From NCBI GenBank assembly GCA_002336895.1, contig DDFC01000031.1, positions 124,001-188,000 of the forward strand: 64,000 bases of DNA. The letters run 5' to 3'. Shown here in pieces: positions 55,650 through 64,000 of the stretch; position 1 is the stretch's first letter, and each line of letters begins with the position of its first letter. A program made the position numbers and the translations under genes. The notes under the pieces are model-generated. The model saw only the letters and a program-made list of their open reading frames with translations. It made no database searches and was not told the DNA's origin. This DNA is from Verrucomicrobiaceae bacterium UBA1938. GTDB taxonomy: Bacteria > Verrucomicrobiota > Verrucomicrobiia > Verrucomicrobiales > Verrucomicrobiaceae.

Positions 55650-56228
55650 TTAGCCGCGCACTTTGGCGAGGGCTTTTTTGGTGGCCTCGCGGGCGGTCTT
55701 TTCCCAGGTGGGGAGGGAAGAACGTGCGGTGGGGTTTTTCAGCGGAGGGACAGGGCCGGGGGCTTCAGAGAGACTGGTGGCGACGGGTTTGCCAGTGCGA
55801 TTGTGTGTGAGGACGCCGACGGTGACGCTTTGAGTAGTGAAATCGGGGGTGACCCAGACGCGGACGACGGCGGTGAGGTGGTTGGTGGCGGCGAATTTTT
55901 TGACTTCGGCACGTTCATTGAACGGGGTGAGATGCTGAGGCACCTGCTGCATCCTGGAGAAGGGGATGTAGCTGAAGGCGCGGCTGTCATCCAGCGCGCG
56001 CTCCACACCACGCTGAACGGCGAGATGAACGCGCAGCTCCTCGGGGGACTCGGGTTTGAGATGGGGCAACTGCCTATCTCCAGGATGACCGCCTGTGGGA
56101 CCGATGCCGATGGCTCCGGTGCGCACGTTTTTAAGGCGGCCGAGGCTGCCCTCAGTGCAGGAGGAGAGGGATGCTGCGGCGAGCAGAGCCGCAAGAACAA
56201 GGTGGAGGTGCGGACGGATCGAACTCAT
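55650..56228 (-). CDS. Predicted lipoprotein, unknown
   Basis: The protein has 192 residues from ATG 56228; ATG 56243 adds 5. The signal ends in a lipobox-like LSSC, suggesting lipid anchoring. The domain AVVRVWVTPDFTTQSVTVGVLT suggests a beta-rich fold of the kind that assembles at membranes. No family recognised. Confidence 0.65.
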   Translation of the reverse strand: MSSIRPHLHLVLAALLAAASLSSCTEGSLGRLKNVRTGAIGIGPTGGHPGDRQLPHLKPESPEELRVHLAVQRGVERALDDSRAFSYIPFSRMQQVPQHLTPFNERAEVKKFAATNHLTAVVRVWVTPDFTTQSVTVGVLTHNRTGKPVATSLSEAPGPVPPLKNPTARSSLPTWEKTAREATKKALAKVRG

Positions 56229-56288
56229 GCCAGGATATGCCACGAGAGGCAGAATTTGTCATGTGGTAACGGGTGCGGCGACAGCGCT

Positions 56289-56690
56289 TCATTCCTCCTC
56301 ATCGTTGTCTTCAGCGTCCGCGAGGGAGCCCTCACGGGAGCGTGCGAAGAGGCAGCCGAAGAGACCCTTGAAAAAACGCCAGGTGCCAAAAAATCCGGTC
56401 AACAGAATGGCTGAGACACCGTGGCGGGAAATCGTTCCCGCCCCCTCAACGAGGCGGAAGAAAAAATATAATGCCACGATCAACAGCCCGAGACCCTGAA
56501 CCGTTTGTTTGAATGCCTCGGTTCTAAGAAGTGAGGTGCGTTCTGAAAGCGCGCGTTCGTACATCTGCCGCGCCTCGTCACTGGGGATGCCATTGACCTC
56601 GAGGCGATGAATGACATCGGCACGAGGCTCGCCCCAGATGACCATGCGGCGGGCCCCCTGAAAAATGCGATCCTTGAATTCGTCGGTCAT
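56289..56690 (-). CDS. Small membrane protein, unknown
   Basis: The protein has 133 residues. A helical N-terminal half (RMVIWGEPRADVIHRLEVNG) is followed by two hydrophobic segments (VQGLGLLIVALYFFF and VSAILLTGFFGTW) and an acidic tail ending DEEE. It lies 45 bases before the lipoprotein gene. No family recognised. Confidence 0.65.
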   Translation of the reverse strand: MTDEFKDRIFQGARRMVIWGEPRADVIHRLEVNGIPSDEARQMYERALSERTSLLRTEAFKQTVQGLGLLIVALYFFFRLVEGAGTISRHGVSAILLTGFFGTWRFFKGLFGCLFARSREGSLADAEDNDEEE

Positions 56691-56718
56691 AGGCCGGCGA
56701 GACTAAAACAAACCGTGG

Positions 56719-59013
56719 TTAACGGCAAAGCAGAAACTCCTTCGCGTTCACGAGGCTCCAGGTGATGTCCTCCAAGGCAAGGCGGCGGTCTTTGGCGGAG
56801 GCGAGGAGGGACTCGATGACTCTGGCCTCGTCCGGGGTGGGGGAGCGGGTGAGGAGCGCCCAGTAGAGATCGCGGGTGACGGCGGCGTTGTCGGCGTTTT
56901 TAATGAGGGAGCCGAGGAGGTTGTATTTTTGCGAGACAACACTGCTGACCACCGGTCCGCTGATGAACTGGAATATCTGGCCGAGGGAGGTGTCTGAGCC
57001 ACGCTCGCATTCGCAAGCAAGCTCGCGTTTGGGACGGCCAAACTGGACGAGGAAGGCCTCGGGGGACATCGGATCTGGACTGCCACGGCCATTGGCGGGG
57101 CCGGGGATCTGGCCGGCACGGAGGCCGCGATCCCAATCCTTGAACTGCGGGGTGACGCGGAGCGCGCCGTAGAGTGAATCCAGGAGCTGCTCGGCAGTGA
57201 GGCGGCGGGGCAGGTGGTGGGAGTAGTTGGTGAGGTCGGAGGCGTTGGTCTCGTTGGGCGTGCTCTCCAGCTGGTAGGTGTGGCTGAGCATGATGGTGCG
57301 GACGAGATGGCGCAGATCAAAGCCGCTGCGGATGAGATCCTGGGCGAGAGCATCGAGAAGCTGCGGATGGCTGGCGGGATTGGTGAGGCGCATGTCGTCC
57401 ACGGGATCGACCAGACCGCGGCCCATGAGGTGGTACCAGATGCGGTTGGCCTGAGCCTTGGCAAAGAGCGGATGATGTGGGCTGGTGAGCCAGTTTGCGG
57501 CGGCTTGAAGCTCATCTTCCTTGTCTGAAAGCTTTGGCATTTCTGCGCCGAGGAAGCGGGCTTTGGCGGTGTCTCCGGTGCGAGGGTTGGTGATGTTCAG
57601 CTTTGTATTGAGGAAGACGAGCTGTTCGCCGTTGAACTCGTGCTTGTCGCTTTTGTCCCGTGGCTTGATGTTTTCGAGGATCTTGTAGTCCACTTTGGCG
57701 AAGACGGCGGACCAGTTGTAGTAGTCGTCCTGCGTCCAGCGGTCGAAGGGGTGGTTGTGGCACTGCGCACACTGGAGGCGGGTGCCGAGAAAGACCTGCG
57801 CTGCGGTGGTTGCGCGCAGCTCGGGTGTGCGGTTGGCGCGGTAGAAATTGGACTCCGGCTCGTGGTAGGTACTGCCGCGGGATGAGATAAGAGCGCGGAC
57901 CATTTCATTGATGGGACGGTTTTGCGCGAGGCAGCTGCGGATCCAGCCGTGGAAGGCCTGCGTACCTTTGGTGTCGAGCGTGCGGGACTCCACCTTGAGT
58001 ACATCGGACCACTTGAGCGTCCAGTAGTCGGCGAATTCGGGACGCGACATGAGGCGGTCGATCAAGCGGGCGCGTTTGTCGCGTGCTTTGTTTGAGGCAA
58101 AGGCACGTGCTTCATCCGCCGGAGGAATGAGGCCGCAGAGATCTAGCCAGGCGCGGCGGAGAAATACCTCGTCGCTGCACAGGCCGCCGGGGTTCATGCG
58201 CAGGGTTTTGAGCTTGCCGAAGACGTGGGTGTCGATGTAGTTGCCGTGTGGTGGATTGCTCCAGGCGAAAGTCGGATTGGCTTTTACGAAGGTGAGACGC
58301 ACGGGGGCGGACTGATTGAGGAAGCGAACAAGGATGGCGGGCTCGCCAAACTGCAGGCGTTTGACAAGGCCGCTGCGGCTCACTTCGACGAGGCCGTTTT
58401 GCAGAGGCTCGTAGATGGCGCGATCCGTGATGTCGCGCTGAGTGCCGTCTGAAAAAGCGGCCTGGACAGAGAGCTGCACTTTATCCTGGGGTTCATCCAG
58501 CACGAGCTCTGCGGGAGTGACGGTGAGCCGGGTGACCTGCGGCGCGGTTTTTTCATCGTGCGGCAGACCGGAGGCGATCCAGGAGCGCAGCACCTGGTAT
58601 TCCCAATGTTTAGGATCTAGGCGCTTGCCGCCTTCGTGGGCGATCTGGTTGGCCCCCTTGACCAGGATGAGGCTGCGTTCCGGAGAGAACACGTCCACAC
58701 GGCGGCCGGAGACCTCACGGGCGAGCGCCTTGAAATCGAACTCCGGGTCCTGACCGCGCAGTGAGAGCTTGAAGCCGCCTTTGCCAGTGGCATTGCCATG
58801 GCAGGTGCCCAGATTGCACCCAGCCTTGGAGATGGCGGCCATGACGTCATTGCGGAAGGAGACGGCATCGGCCGCAAACACCGACGAACCGGCAAAGACT
58901 GCAAGGGTGCCAACAAGACTGGAGACAAGGCGATTCACAAGGTCGCAGATTACGACCTGGAAGCAGTGTCTCTTCCAATTGCGCAGGGCTATTTCACCTG
59001 CGGTGGGGATCAA
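56719..59013 (-). CDS. DUF1549/DUF1553 secreted protein
   Basis: The protein has up to 764 residues. The frame can start at TTG 59013, overlapping the ssb stop. GTG 58938 is an attractive alternative because it opens directly onto the signal peptide (VNRLVSSLVGTLAVFAGSSVFA). After it come AGCNLGTCHGNATGKGGFKLSLRG (Planctomycete cytochrome-like CxxxCH region), a bacterial Ig-like segment (LQFGEPAILVRFLN), then DUF1549 (LRRAWLDLCGLIPP) and DUF1553 (AQANRIWYHLMGRGLVDPVDDMR). CAQCHNHPFDRW gives a CxxCH haem-type motif. The family is abundant in PVC bacteria and its enzymology is unclear. Confidence 0.9.
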   Translation of the reverse strand: MIPTAGEIALRNWKRHCFQVVICDLVNRLVSSLVGTLAVFAGSSVFAADAVSFRNDVMAAISKAGCNLGTCHGNATGKGGFKLSLRGQDPEFDFKALAREVSGRRVDVFSPERSLILVKGANQIAHEGGKRLDPKHWEYQVLRSWIASGLPHDEKTAPQVTRLTVTPAELVLDEPQDKVQLSVQAAFSDGTQRDITDRAIYEPLQNGLVEVSRSGLVKRLQFGEPAILVRFLNQSAPVRLTFVKANPTFAWSNPPHGNYIDTHVFGKLKTLRMNPGGLCSDEVFLRRAWLDLCGLIPPADEARAFASNKARDKRARLIDRLMSRPEFADYWTLKWSDVLKVESRTLDTKGTQAFHGWIRSCLAQNRPINEMVRALISSRGSTYHEPESNFYRANRTPELRATTAAQVFLGTRLQCAQCHNHPFDRWTQDDYYNWSAVFAKVDYKILENIKPRDKSDKHEFNGEQLVFLNTKLNITNPRTGDTAKARFLGAEMPKLSDKEDELQAAANWLTSPHHPLFAKAQANRIWYHLMGRGLVDPVDDMRLTNPASHPQLLDALAQDLIRSGFDLRHLVRTIMLSHTYQLESTPNETNASDLTNYSHHLPRRLTAEQLLDSLYGALRVTPQFKDWDRGLRAGQIPGPANGRGSPDPMSPEAFLVQFGRPKRELACECERGSDTSLGQIFQFISGPVVSSVVSQKYNLLGSLIKNADNAAVTRDLYWALLTRSPTPDEARVIESLLASAKDRRLALEDITWSLVNAKEFLLCR

Positions 59014-59612
59014 AACGGAATGTCATCATCTTCCATGCCGTCGGTGATGGGGCCTTCACCGAAGTCATCGTGCTGCGGCTGAGGAGCCGGTGCGGGGCGT
59101 TGCTGAGGACGCTGCTGCTGGGGAGCCGGGCGCTGTTGCGGACGCTGCTGAGGGCGATTGTAACCGCCGCCACCACCTCCTCCTCCGCCAGAATAGCCAC
59201 CACCGCCGCCGCCACCACCACCGGAGTAGCCGCCTTCTTCATCGCCACCACCACCGCCGCCGCCTGCGCGGTCACCGCCGGGGCTGCCGAGGAACTGCAT
59301 CTGCTCGCCCACGACACGCATGCGGGTGCGCTTCTGGCCGGTCTGCTTGTCTTCCCAGGAATCCATCTGGAGGCGGCCTTCGATGAAGACGGGGCGGCCT
59401 TTGTGGAGATATTTGCCGGCGAGCTCGGCCATCTTGGACCAGAGGACGACGTCCACGAAAGTGACTTCCTCCACCTTTTCACCACTGTCGGAGGTGTACA
59501 CGCGGTTCACGGCGAGACCGATGTCGCAGACGGCGCTGCCCTTGGGCGTGTAGCGCACTTCGGGGTCGCGGGTCAGATTGCCGATGAGCATGACTTTGTT
59601 GTAGGAGGCCAT
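59010..59612 (-). CDS. ssb: Single-stranded DNA-binding protein
   Basis: The protein has 200 residues from ATG 59612. The OB fold occupies 1-110 (MASYNKVMLIGNLTRDPEVR, FVDVVLWSKMAELAGKYLHKG, VFIEGRLQMDSWEDKQTGQ). A Gly/Tyr- and then Gln/Pro-rich linker and the acidic tip EDDDIPF, which recruits repair and replication partners, complete the protein. Divergent from the recombinase gene with 87 bases between the starts. Confidence 0.97.
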   Translation of the reverse strand: MASYNKVMLIGNLTRDPEVRYTPKGSAVCDIGLAVNRVYTSDSGEKVEEVTFVDVVLWSKMAELAGKYLHKGRPVFIEGRLQMDSWEDKQTGQKRTRMRVVGEQMQFLGSPGGDRAGGGGGGGDEEGGYSGGGGGGGGGYSGGGGGGGGGYNRPQQRPQQRPAPQQQRPQQRPAPAPQPQHDDFGEGPITDGMEDDDIPF

Positions 59613-59699
59613 AATGGGGCACCATTGCCGCCCCCGGTGCCGGAGGGCAAGAATTTTGTCATTCTCGTGACGCTCAAATCCGTGCGATGCTGGGGGGTA

Positions 59700-60593
59700 A
59701 TGCAGGAACTGATTGACGGCTTCATCCTCCACCTGGCGACCGAGCGGGGTCTGTCCACGAACTACCAACTGCTGGTGCGGCGGGTGCTGGAGGCGTTTGC
59801 CAGCTGGTTCAAAATGAAGCACGAGCTGACTGCTGCGGAAGCGGTGACGACGGAGCATGTGAGCGGTTTCCTTTCCCAGCGGAAGAAGGACGGGATAGCG
59901 GCGTCCTCGGCGCGGGTGGAGCTGATCGCGCTGAAGATTTTTTTCCGCTGGCTGCGGGCGCGCAAGGTCATAGCCACTGACCCAGCCGACCCGATCCTGC
60001 CCCCCCGGCAGGAAAAGCACCTGCCGGACTCCCTGAACGAGCTGGACGTACGGCGGCTGGTGGAGTCTGTGAAGGGCAGCGCGCCGCTGGACCGGCGGGA
60101 CCGGGCGATCCTGGAGCTGTTTTACGCCAGCGGAGTGCGGCTCTCTGAGCTGGCGGATGCGCGGCTGGAAAACCTGAGCCTGGAGGAGGGGTGGATCCGG
60201 GTGACGGGCAAGGGGGCCAAGACGCGGCTCTCACCCGTAGGCGGCGCGGCGAGGGAGGCCATCTCCGCGTATGTGGAGCATGCGCGGCCCGAGCTGGTGG
60301 GCCCGAAGTCGCAGAGCCATATCTTTCTCTCACGCAATGGCACGCGGCTGACCACGGCGCGCATCCAGCAGATCGTGAAGGAGCGTGCGGAGCATTGCGG
60401 GCTGGACCCGGCGCGGGTGCATCCGCATCTCCTGCGGCACAGCTTTGCCACGCATCTGCTGAACAATGGGGCGGACCTGCGCGTGATCCAGGAGATGCTG
60501 GGACATGCGGACATCTCCACGACGCAGATCTACACGCATGTGGATCAGGCGCGGCTCAAGGAGGTGCACCGGAGGTTTCACCCGAGGGGGTGA
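59700..60593 (+). CDS. Tyrosine recombinase XerC/XerD
   Basis: The protein has 297 residues, typical for Xer proteins, from ATG 59700. The N-terminal SAM-like domain (FILHLATERGLS) precedes the catalytic domain with Arg in SGVRLSEL (about 146), Lys in GKGAK, HLLRHSFATH (about 242), His in LGHADISTTQIYTHV and the nucleophilic Tyr within it. It resolves chromosome dimers at dif with a partner recombinase; whether it is XerC or XerD cannot be told here. The 3' end overlaps the convergent psd by 16 bases. Confidence 0.93.
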   Translation: MQELIDGFILHLATERGLSTNYQLLVRRVLEAFASWFKMKHELTAAEAVTTEHVSGFLSQRKKDGIAASSARVELIALKIFFRWLRARKVIATDPADPILPPRQEKHLPDSLNELDVRRLVESVKGSAPLDRRDRAILELFYASGVRLSELADARLENLSLEEGWIRVTGKGAKTRLSPVGGAAREAISAYVEHARPELVGPKSQSHIFLSRNGTRLTTARIQQIVKERAEHCGLDPARVHPHLLRHSFATHLLNNGADLRVIQEMLGHADISTTQIYTHVDQARLKEVHRRFHPRG

Positions 60594-61492
60594 GCCGCCA
60601 CATCGCCCATGCGGGCGTAAACTTCGCGGCCTTCGCGGCTGTGCTCGAGGAGGTCGCTGGTGAACTGGATTTTGCCGGGCTCGAAGATGGTGATGAAGCA
60701 GGAGCCGCCGAAGCGGAAGTAGCCTTTCTCAGCGCCTTTTTCGACAGGGGTGCCGGCTGCGTAGGTCTGCACGATGGAGCCGACGCAGGTGGCGCCCACT
60801 TCCAGCAGGAGGACATCTCCGAGGGACGGGGTGCGCAGAAGGGTGATCTCGCGCTTGTTTTCCCAATGGATGCTGGCACGGCGGCGCAGGGCGATGGGAC
60901 TGACGGAGTAGAGAGGACCATTGACCAGCCTGGAGGGGCCGGGTGTGCCCGCGCAGGGGAAATGAAAGCGGTGGTAGTCCACCGGGCAGAGGCGGGAGAT
61001 AAGCATGCTGCCGTGGGCAAAGCGTGCGGAGAGGGCCTCATCCCACAGCAGGGCGGGGAGATCGAACCGGGTGCCTTTGATGAAAAAGCTGTCACACGCG
61101 GCGATGTCCGGCAGCACGAGGTGGCGACCATCGGCTGGCAGCGTGACCACATTTTCCCCAGGGGAGATGGGGCGGGCGTGGGGTGCGAGCTTGCGATAGA
61201 AAAATTCGTTGAAGGTACGGAAGGAGTCGGGCGGATCGGCAAATTCGGCGGTGTCCACCCCGTAGGATGCGAGGAAGGGTGCGATCTTGGCCCGGCTGGC
61301 GGGGGCGTCCATGCGGCGGCCGTACCAGCGGGAAAAGGCCGCCCGTTTGACCAGGGCGTGCAGGGGCAGGGCGCCGAGCGGGCTCTCGTAGGTGAAGCGC
61401 AAAAAGCCCTCGCCGTACACCGCCTCGGTCTCGAGACGCCGGGTGATGCGGTTGAAAAAAGTGATGGGGGCGGCGGGCATGGAGTTGTTCAC
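60578..61492 (-). CDS. psd: Phosphatidylserine decarboxylase proenzyme
   Basis: The protein has 304 residues. It makes phosphatidylethanolamine at the inner membrane. LPADGRHLV, the CPVDYHRFHFPCAG segment (conserved His) and FRTFNEFFYRKL are typical of the PSD-B/Chlamydia-like type. The autocleavage site reads FGGSC rather than the LGST of the E. coli enzyme; the Ser that becomes the pyruvoyl group is kept. Confidence 0.93.
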   Translation of the reverse strand: MNNSMPAAPITFFNRITRRLETEAVYGEGFLRFTYESPLGALPLHALVKRAAFSRWYGRRMDAPASRAKIAPFLASYGVDTAEFADPPDSFRTFNEFFYRKLAPHARPISPGENVVTLPADGRHLVLPDIAACDSFFIKGTRFDLPALLWDEALSARFAHGSMLISRLCPVDYHRFHFPCAGTPGPSRLVNGPLYSVSPIALRRRASIHWENKREITLLRTPSLGDVLLLEVGATCVGSIVQTYAAGTPVEKGAEKGYFRFGGSCFITIFEPGKIQFTSDLLEHSREGREVYARMGDVAAHPLG

Positions 61493-61581
61493 ATAATGCC
61501 AAGATAAGAAAACGCTACACGAACAAAACTGGCGACAAACCCGATTCGAGGCATAGTCGCGACCCTTTCCTGACCGATTGT

Positions 61582-63369
61582 ATGACCGAACCCGAAGCCA
61601 ACCCTGAGAACAAGCCGCAGCCTCAAAGCGGCCTGGTGGACCTTTCCGACCTGAAACTGATGCCTGCGTGGGTGGGCGAATTCGGCAAAGAAGACAAGAT
61701 CAAACAACGCTATGCGGATGCGGAAGACCGCCCGCAGCGTGGTGACCGCCGTGGCGGTGGTGGATTCGGAGGTCGTGATGACCGCCGCGGACCTCCTCCG
61801 CGCCGTGACGGCCCTGGAGGCGGTGGACAGCGCCAGGGTGCTGGCGGCGGATTCCGCCCGCGTGGCGAAGGCGGCCCTCCGCGCCGTGATGGCGATGACC
61901 GCCGTGGCCCTCCGCGCCGTTTTGGAGATCGTGACCGCGACCGTGGCGGCCCGCCGCAGCGTGAGTGGGTGGAGATCCCGAAGGATGTGCAGGTGACGAT
62001 CTTCCCGGACGACAAGTCGGTGGACGCCCTGGCCGCGCACGTGCGCCAGACCGGGCACGCCTTCAGCATGTTTGACGCCGCACGTCTGGTGCTGGCGGGT
62101 GGTGACCGATTCATGGTGCGCTTCCGCTGCGCCGAGGAGCGTGCCACGGGCCTGTATCATGTGTCTGCAGACGGCGGCCTTTTCCTGACACGCGATGAAG
62201 CGCTGGCGCATGTGCTGCGCAGCGCCGCGCTGGACGAGTACTACCGAGTGGAGGAGATCGAGCTGGAAGCACCGAAGGGTGAGTTTGCCTCCGTGGCGGT
62301 GTGCGGTCTGAGCGGCGAGATCATCGCGCCGCCGAGCCATCACAGCTACCAGACGGGTGTGATCCGCCTGCACCGCGAGCGGTTTGCGAACATGTCCCTG
62401 GAAGACTACAAGCGCCGCATCCGCGTGGAAGCGAATCCGGAGCTGGTGGCAAAGTGGAAGGAAAACATGAGCAAGGGCCGCCGCTGGGTATGCCTGAAGG
62501 GCGAGGTGCCCGAAGGCGGCGAGCCGCTGGCGCTGAGCACCCGAGCTGACATGGAGGCGCATTTCCGCCGCACCTTTGGCAACGATGCCGTGATCGAAGT
62601 GCGCGAGGCCGTGGTGCCGGGCAACATCGACAAGCAGAAGCTGGCGCACATCTTTTTCATCATGCTGCGCCAGGCGGTGGATGCCGCGCGCAAGCATCTG
62701 TTTGAGATCTCGCAGAAGCTGGGCGCCGGCCTGGAACGCCGTGGACTGAAGCTCTTCAAGCGCCGCGCTGGCAAGCAGTTCGTCTGCCGTGTGAAGCCGC
62801 GTGCCATCGAGCCGGGCATGGTGTTCTCTGACCGTCTGGCGCAGCTCGTGGAGCAGCTGAAGACGAACCACGGCATGCCGATGCAAAAGCTGGTGGAGGC
62901 CATCGTGCCATCTCCTGCCGCGCCTGAGGGCACGCCTGCTGATGCGCCGAAGCATCCGACAGATGACCAGATCGCCGTGATCAAGGACATCCGCTGGCTG
63001 GCGAACGAAGGATACGTCATCGAGTACAGCGACGGCATGGTCTTCCTGGGAGTGCAGGGAGAGCCTGCTGCTGCGAAGAAGGAAACGACATCTGCCAAGG
63101 AGCCTGCCGCTGAAAGCGCTGAGCAAGCCGCGCCTGTGGAAGAATCCATCGCTGAGGAAGTGATGGCAGAAGAGGCTGAAGCCGCGCTGGCTGGAGCCCC
63201 GGTGGAGGCCGCTGCAGTGGAAACTGCTGAGGAAGAAGCCCCTGCACAGGAAGCTGAAGAGGGGCTGAAAGAGCCTCCGACGGAAGAATCCTTGGAGGAA
63301 GAAATTCTGGCTGAAAAGGCTGAGACCGAGCTGGCTGAATCTTCGGCAGAAGAAGGCGCCGCTCATTAA
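61582..63369 (+). CDS. RGG-rich, probably RNA-binding protein, unknown
   Basis: The protein has 595 residues. Residues 48-130 are a low-complexity Arg/Gly/Asp/Pro region with RGG and GGGF repeats, a common RNA-binding type. A structured core follows (about 130-480) with two similar-looking domains, including AHVRQTGHAFSMFDAARLVL and a basic region (RRWVCLKGEV, RRGLKLFKRRAGKQFVCRV). The last 90 residues are Ala/Glu-rich. I recognise no enzyme motif. Divergent from psd, followed by a strong terminator. Confidence 0.75.
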   Translation: MTEPEANPENKPQPQSGLVDLSDLKLMPAWVGEFGKEDKIKQRYADAEDRPQRGDRRGGGGFGGRDDRRGPPPRRDGPGGGGQRQGAGGGFRPRGEGGPPRRDGDDRRGPPRRFGDRDRDRGGPPQREWVEIPKDVQVTIFPDDKSVDALAAHVRQTGHAFSMFDAARLVLAGGDRFMVRFRCAEERATGLYHVSADGGLFLTRDEALAHVLRSAALDEYYRVEEIELEAPKGEFASVAVCGLSGEIIAPPSHHSYQTGVIRLHRERFANMSLEDYKRRIRVEANPELVAKWKENMSKGRRWVCLKGEVPEGGEPLALSTRADMEAHFRRTFGNDAVIEVREAVVPGNIDKQKLAHIFFIMLRQAVDAARKHLFEISQKLGAGLERRGLKLFKRRAGKQFVCRVKPRAIEPGMVFSDRLAQLVEQLKTNHGMPMQKLVEAIVPSPAAPEGTPADAPKHPTDDQIAVIKDIRWLANEGYVIEYSDGMVFLGVQGEPAAAKKETTSAKEPAAESAEQAAPVEESIAEEVMAEEAEAALAGAPVEAAAVETAEEEAPAQEAEEGLKEPPTEESLEEEILAEKAETELAESSAEEGAAH

Positions 63370-63393
63370 AAAGGAGTTTCCGAGTTTGTCTGG

Positions 63394-63427
63394 CAAAGCC
63401 GCGCATTGAGCGCGGCTTTGTTTTTTT
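63394..63427 (+). terminator. Strong rho-independent terminator
   Basis: CAAAGCCGCGC (63394-63404) and GCGCGGCTTTG (63410-63420) form a perfect 11-base stem with loop ATTGA, followed by seven Ts. It ends the RGG-rich gene 24 bases after its stop. Confidence 0.92.
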
Positions 63428-63456
63428 AGACCGCAGTGCGAGTCTCCCCAAGAGAG

Positions 63457-64000
63457 CTAATGCCAGCGAGTGCTTTCGATGGCCCAGAGCGTTTTGACGC
63501 TCTGGACGGCGGCTTTGACATTGTGAACGCGGAAGATCTGGGCACCACGGTTCATGCCTGCGGCGATGCAGGCCTGGGTGCCGGGATCGCGCGCCAAGGC
63601 GGGGACGCCGAGGACATCTCCGATCACGGTTTTGCGTGAGACGGGGAGGAGGATGGGGCGGCCGAAGTGGTGGAGGCGCTGCAGCTCGCGGTAGATGGTG
63701 AGGTTGTCGTCCCGCTGTTTGGCGAAGTCGATGCCGGGATCGAGCATGATGTTTTCACGCGGCAGGCCCACGCTCTCCGCCAGCACGAGGCGCTGGGTGA
63801 AGAAGTGGTCCAGCGTGTCCATGATACTCTCATACTGCACATGGGTGTGAGGCACCTTGGGCTGGCCGACGCTGTGCATGATGAGGAGGCCGGCATTGTG
63901 CTCGGCGCAGAGTTTGGCATTGAAGGCGTCCGGCAGGCCGCTGATGTCATTGATGAGGTCTCCACCATGAGGCAGGATCTCGGCAATGACGTCGCTGCGC
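63457..64000 (-). CDS. folP: Dihydropteroate synthase, 5' part beyond the window
   Basis: The frame is open from the right edge to the stop at 63457, giving 180 residues. It joins the pterin pyrophosphate and p-aminobenzoate in folate synthesis. GGDLINDISGLPDAFNA, LLIMHSVGQP, ENIMLDPGIDFAK, PILLPVSRKTVIG and the terminal RVHNV are the DHPS signature segments in order. The N-terminal third is missing because the window ends. Confidence 0.93.
   Translation of the reverse strand, partial: RSDVIAEILPHGGDLINDISGLPDAFNAKLCAEHNAGLLIMHSVGQPKVPHTHVQYESIMDTLDHFFTQRLVLAESVGLPRENIMLDPGIDFAKQRDDNLTIYRELQRLHHFGRPILLPVSRKTVIGDVLGVPALARDPGTQACIAAGMNRGAQIFRVHNVKAAVQSVKTLWAIESTRWH

Noticed and set aside
59070..59699. 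Upstream extension of the Xer recombinase frame by 210 codons.
   Set aside because: It runs antisense through ssb and is low-complexity Thr/Ala. ATG 59700 gives the standard Xer length.

Overview
The window is high-GC bacterial chromosome and looks like a member of the Verrucomicrobiota, most likely close to Prosthecobacter or Verrucomicrobium. The evidence is the mix of families: a DUF1549/DUF1553 protein, PQQ-like propeller proteins starting NWPEWRGP after the signal peptide, Ser/Thr kinases with an N-terminal CxxC...CLVCLL zinc motif and TPR tail, and giant Gly-rich autotransporters. The genus is inference. No rRNA, tRNA, CRISPR array or complete IS element was found.

Layout. 1-14100 (+): tail of an unidentified gene, a membrane Ser/Thr kinase, then two tandem paralogous autotransporters. 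They share a barrel and differ by about five passenger repeats. The 409-bp gap between them is AT-rich and full of dyads. 14108-31703 (-): a long operon-like run reading moxR, DUF58, small membrane protein, BatA-type vWA protein, vWA/amidotransferase-like membrane protein, DUF4175-type protein, a helical secreted protein, a terpenoid-cyclase-fold protein and a TlpA-ended protein. Its joints are interrupted by three inserts: an inverted-repeat element carrying a four-helix-bundle (S23) gene, a non-coding element with the same arms, and a broken UPF0175 antitoxin beside a hairpin-rich repeat. 31809-35432 (-): an HDAC-family deacetylase, RNase PH, a small secreted protein and a PQQ-like propeller. 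35488-36354 (+): a secreted N-formylglutamate-amidohydrolase-like protein.

36307-46277 (-): the most unusual block. Seven tightly packed genes encode a PqqD-like protein, an ATP-grasp ligase, a PLP decarboxylase, a urea-transporter/LytM fusion, a TPR protein, an AMP-forming ligase and a urea transporter with a TPR domain inside it. Three small genes lie upstream, one of them GreA-like. I cannot name a described pathway with this composition.

46685-59013: an APC permease and a secreted partner, a class C beta-lactamase-like hydrolase, an orphan OmpR-type regulator with an ion-channel-like membrane protein, a TPR-like protein under a consensus promoter that predicts a leaderless mRNA, an SGNH hydrolase, small envelope proteins and a DUF1549 protein. 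59010-64000: housekeeping genes, namely ssb, a XerC/D recombinase, phosphatidylserine decarboxylase, an RGG-rich protein with a strong terminator, and the 3' part of folP running off the edge.
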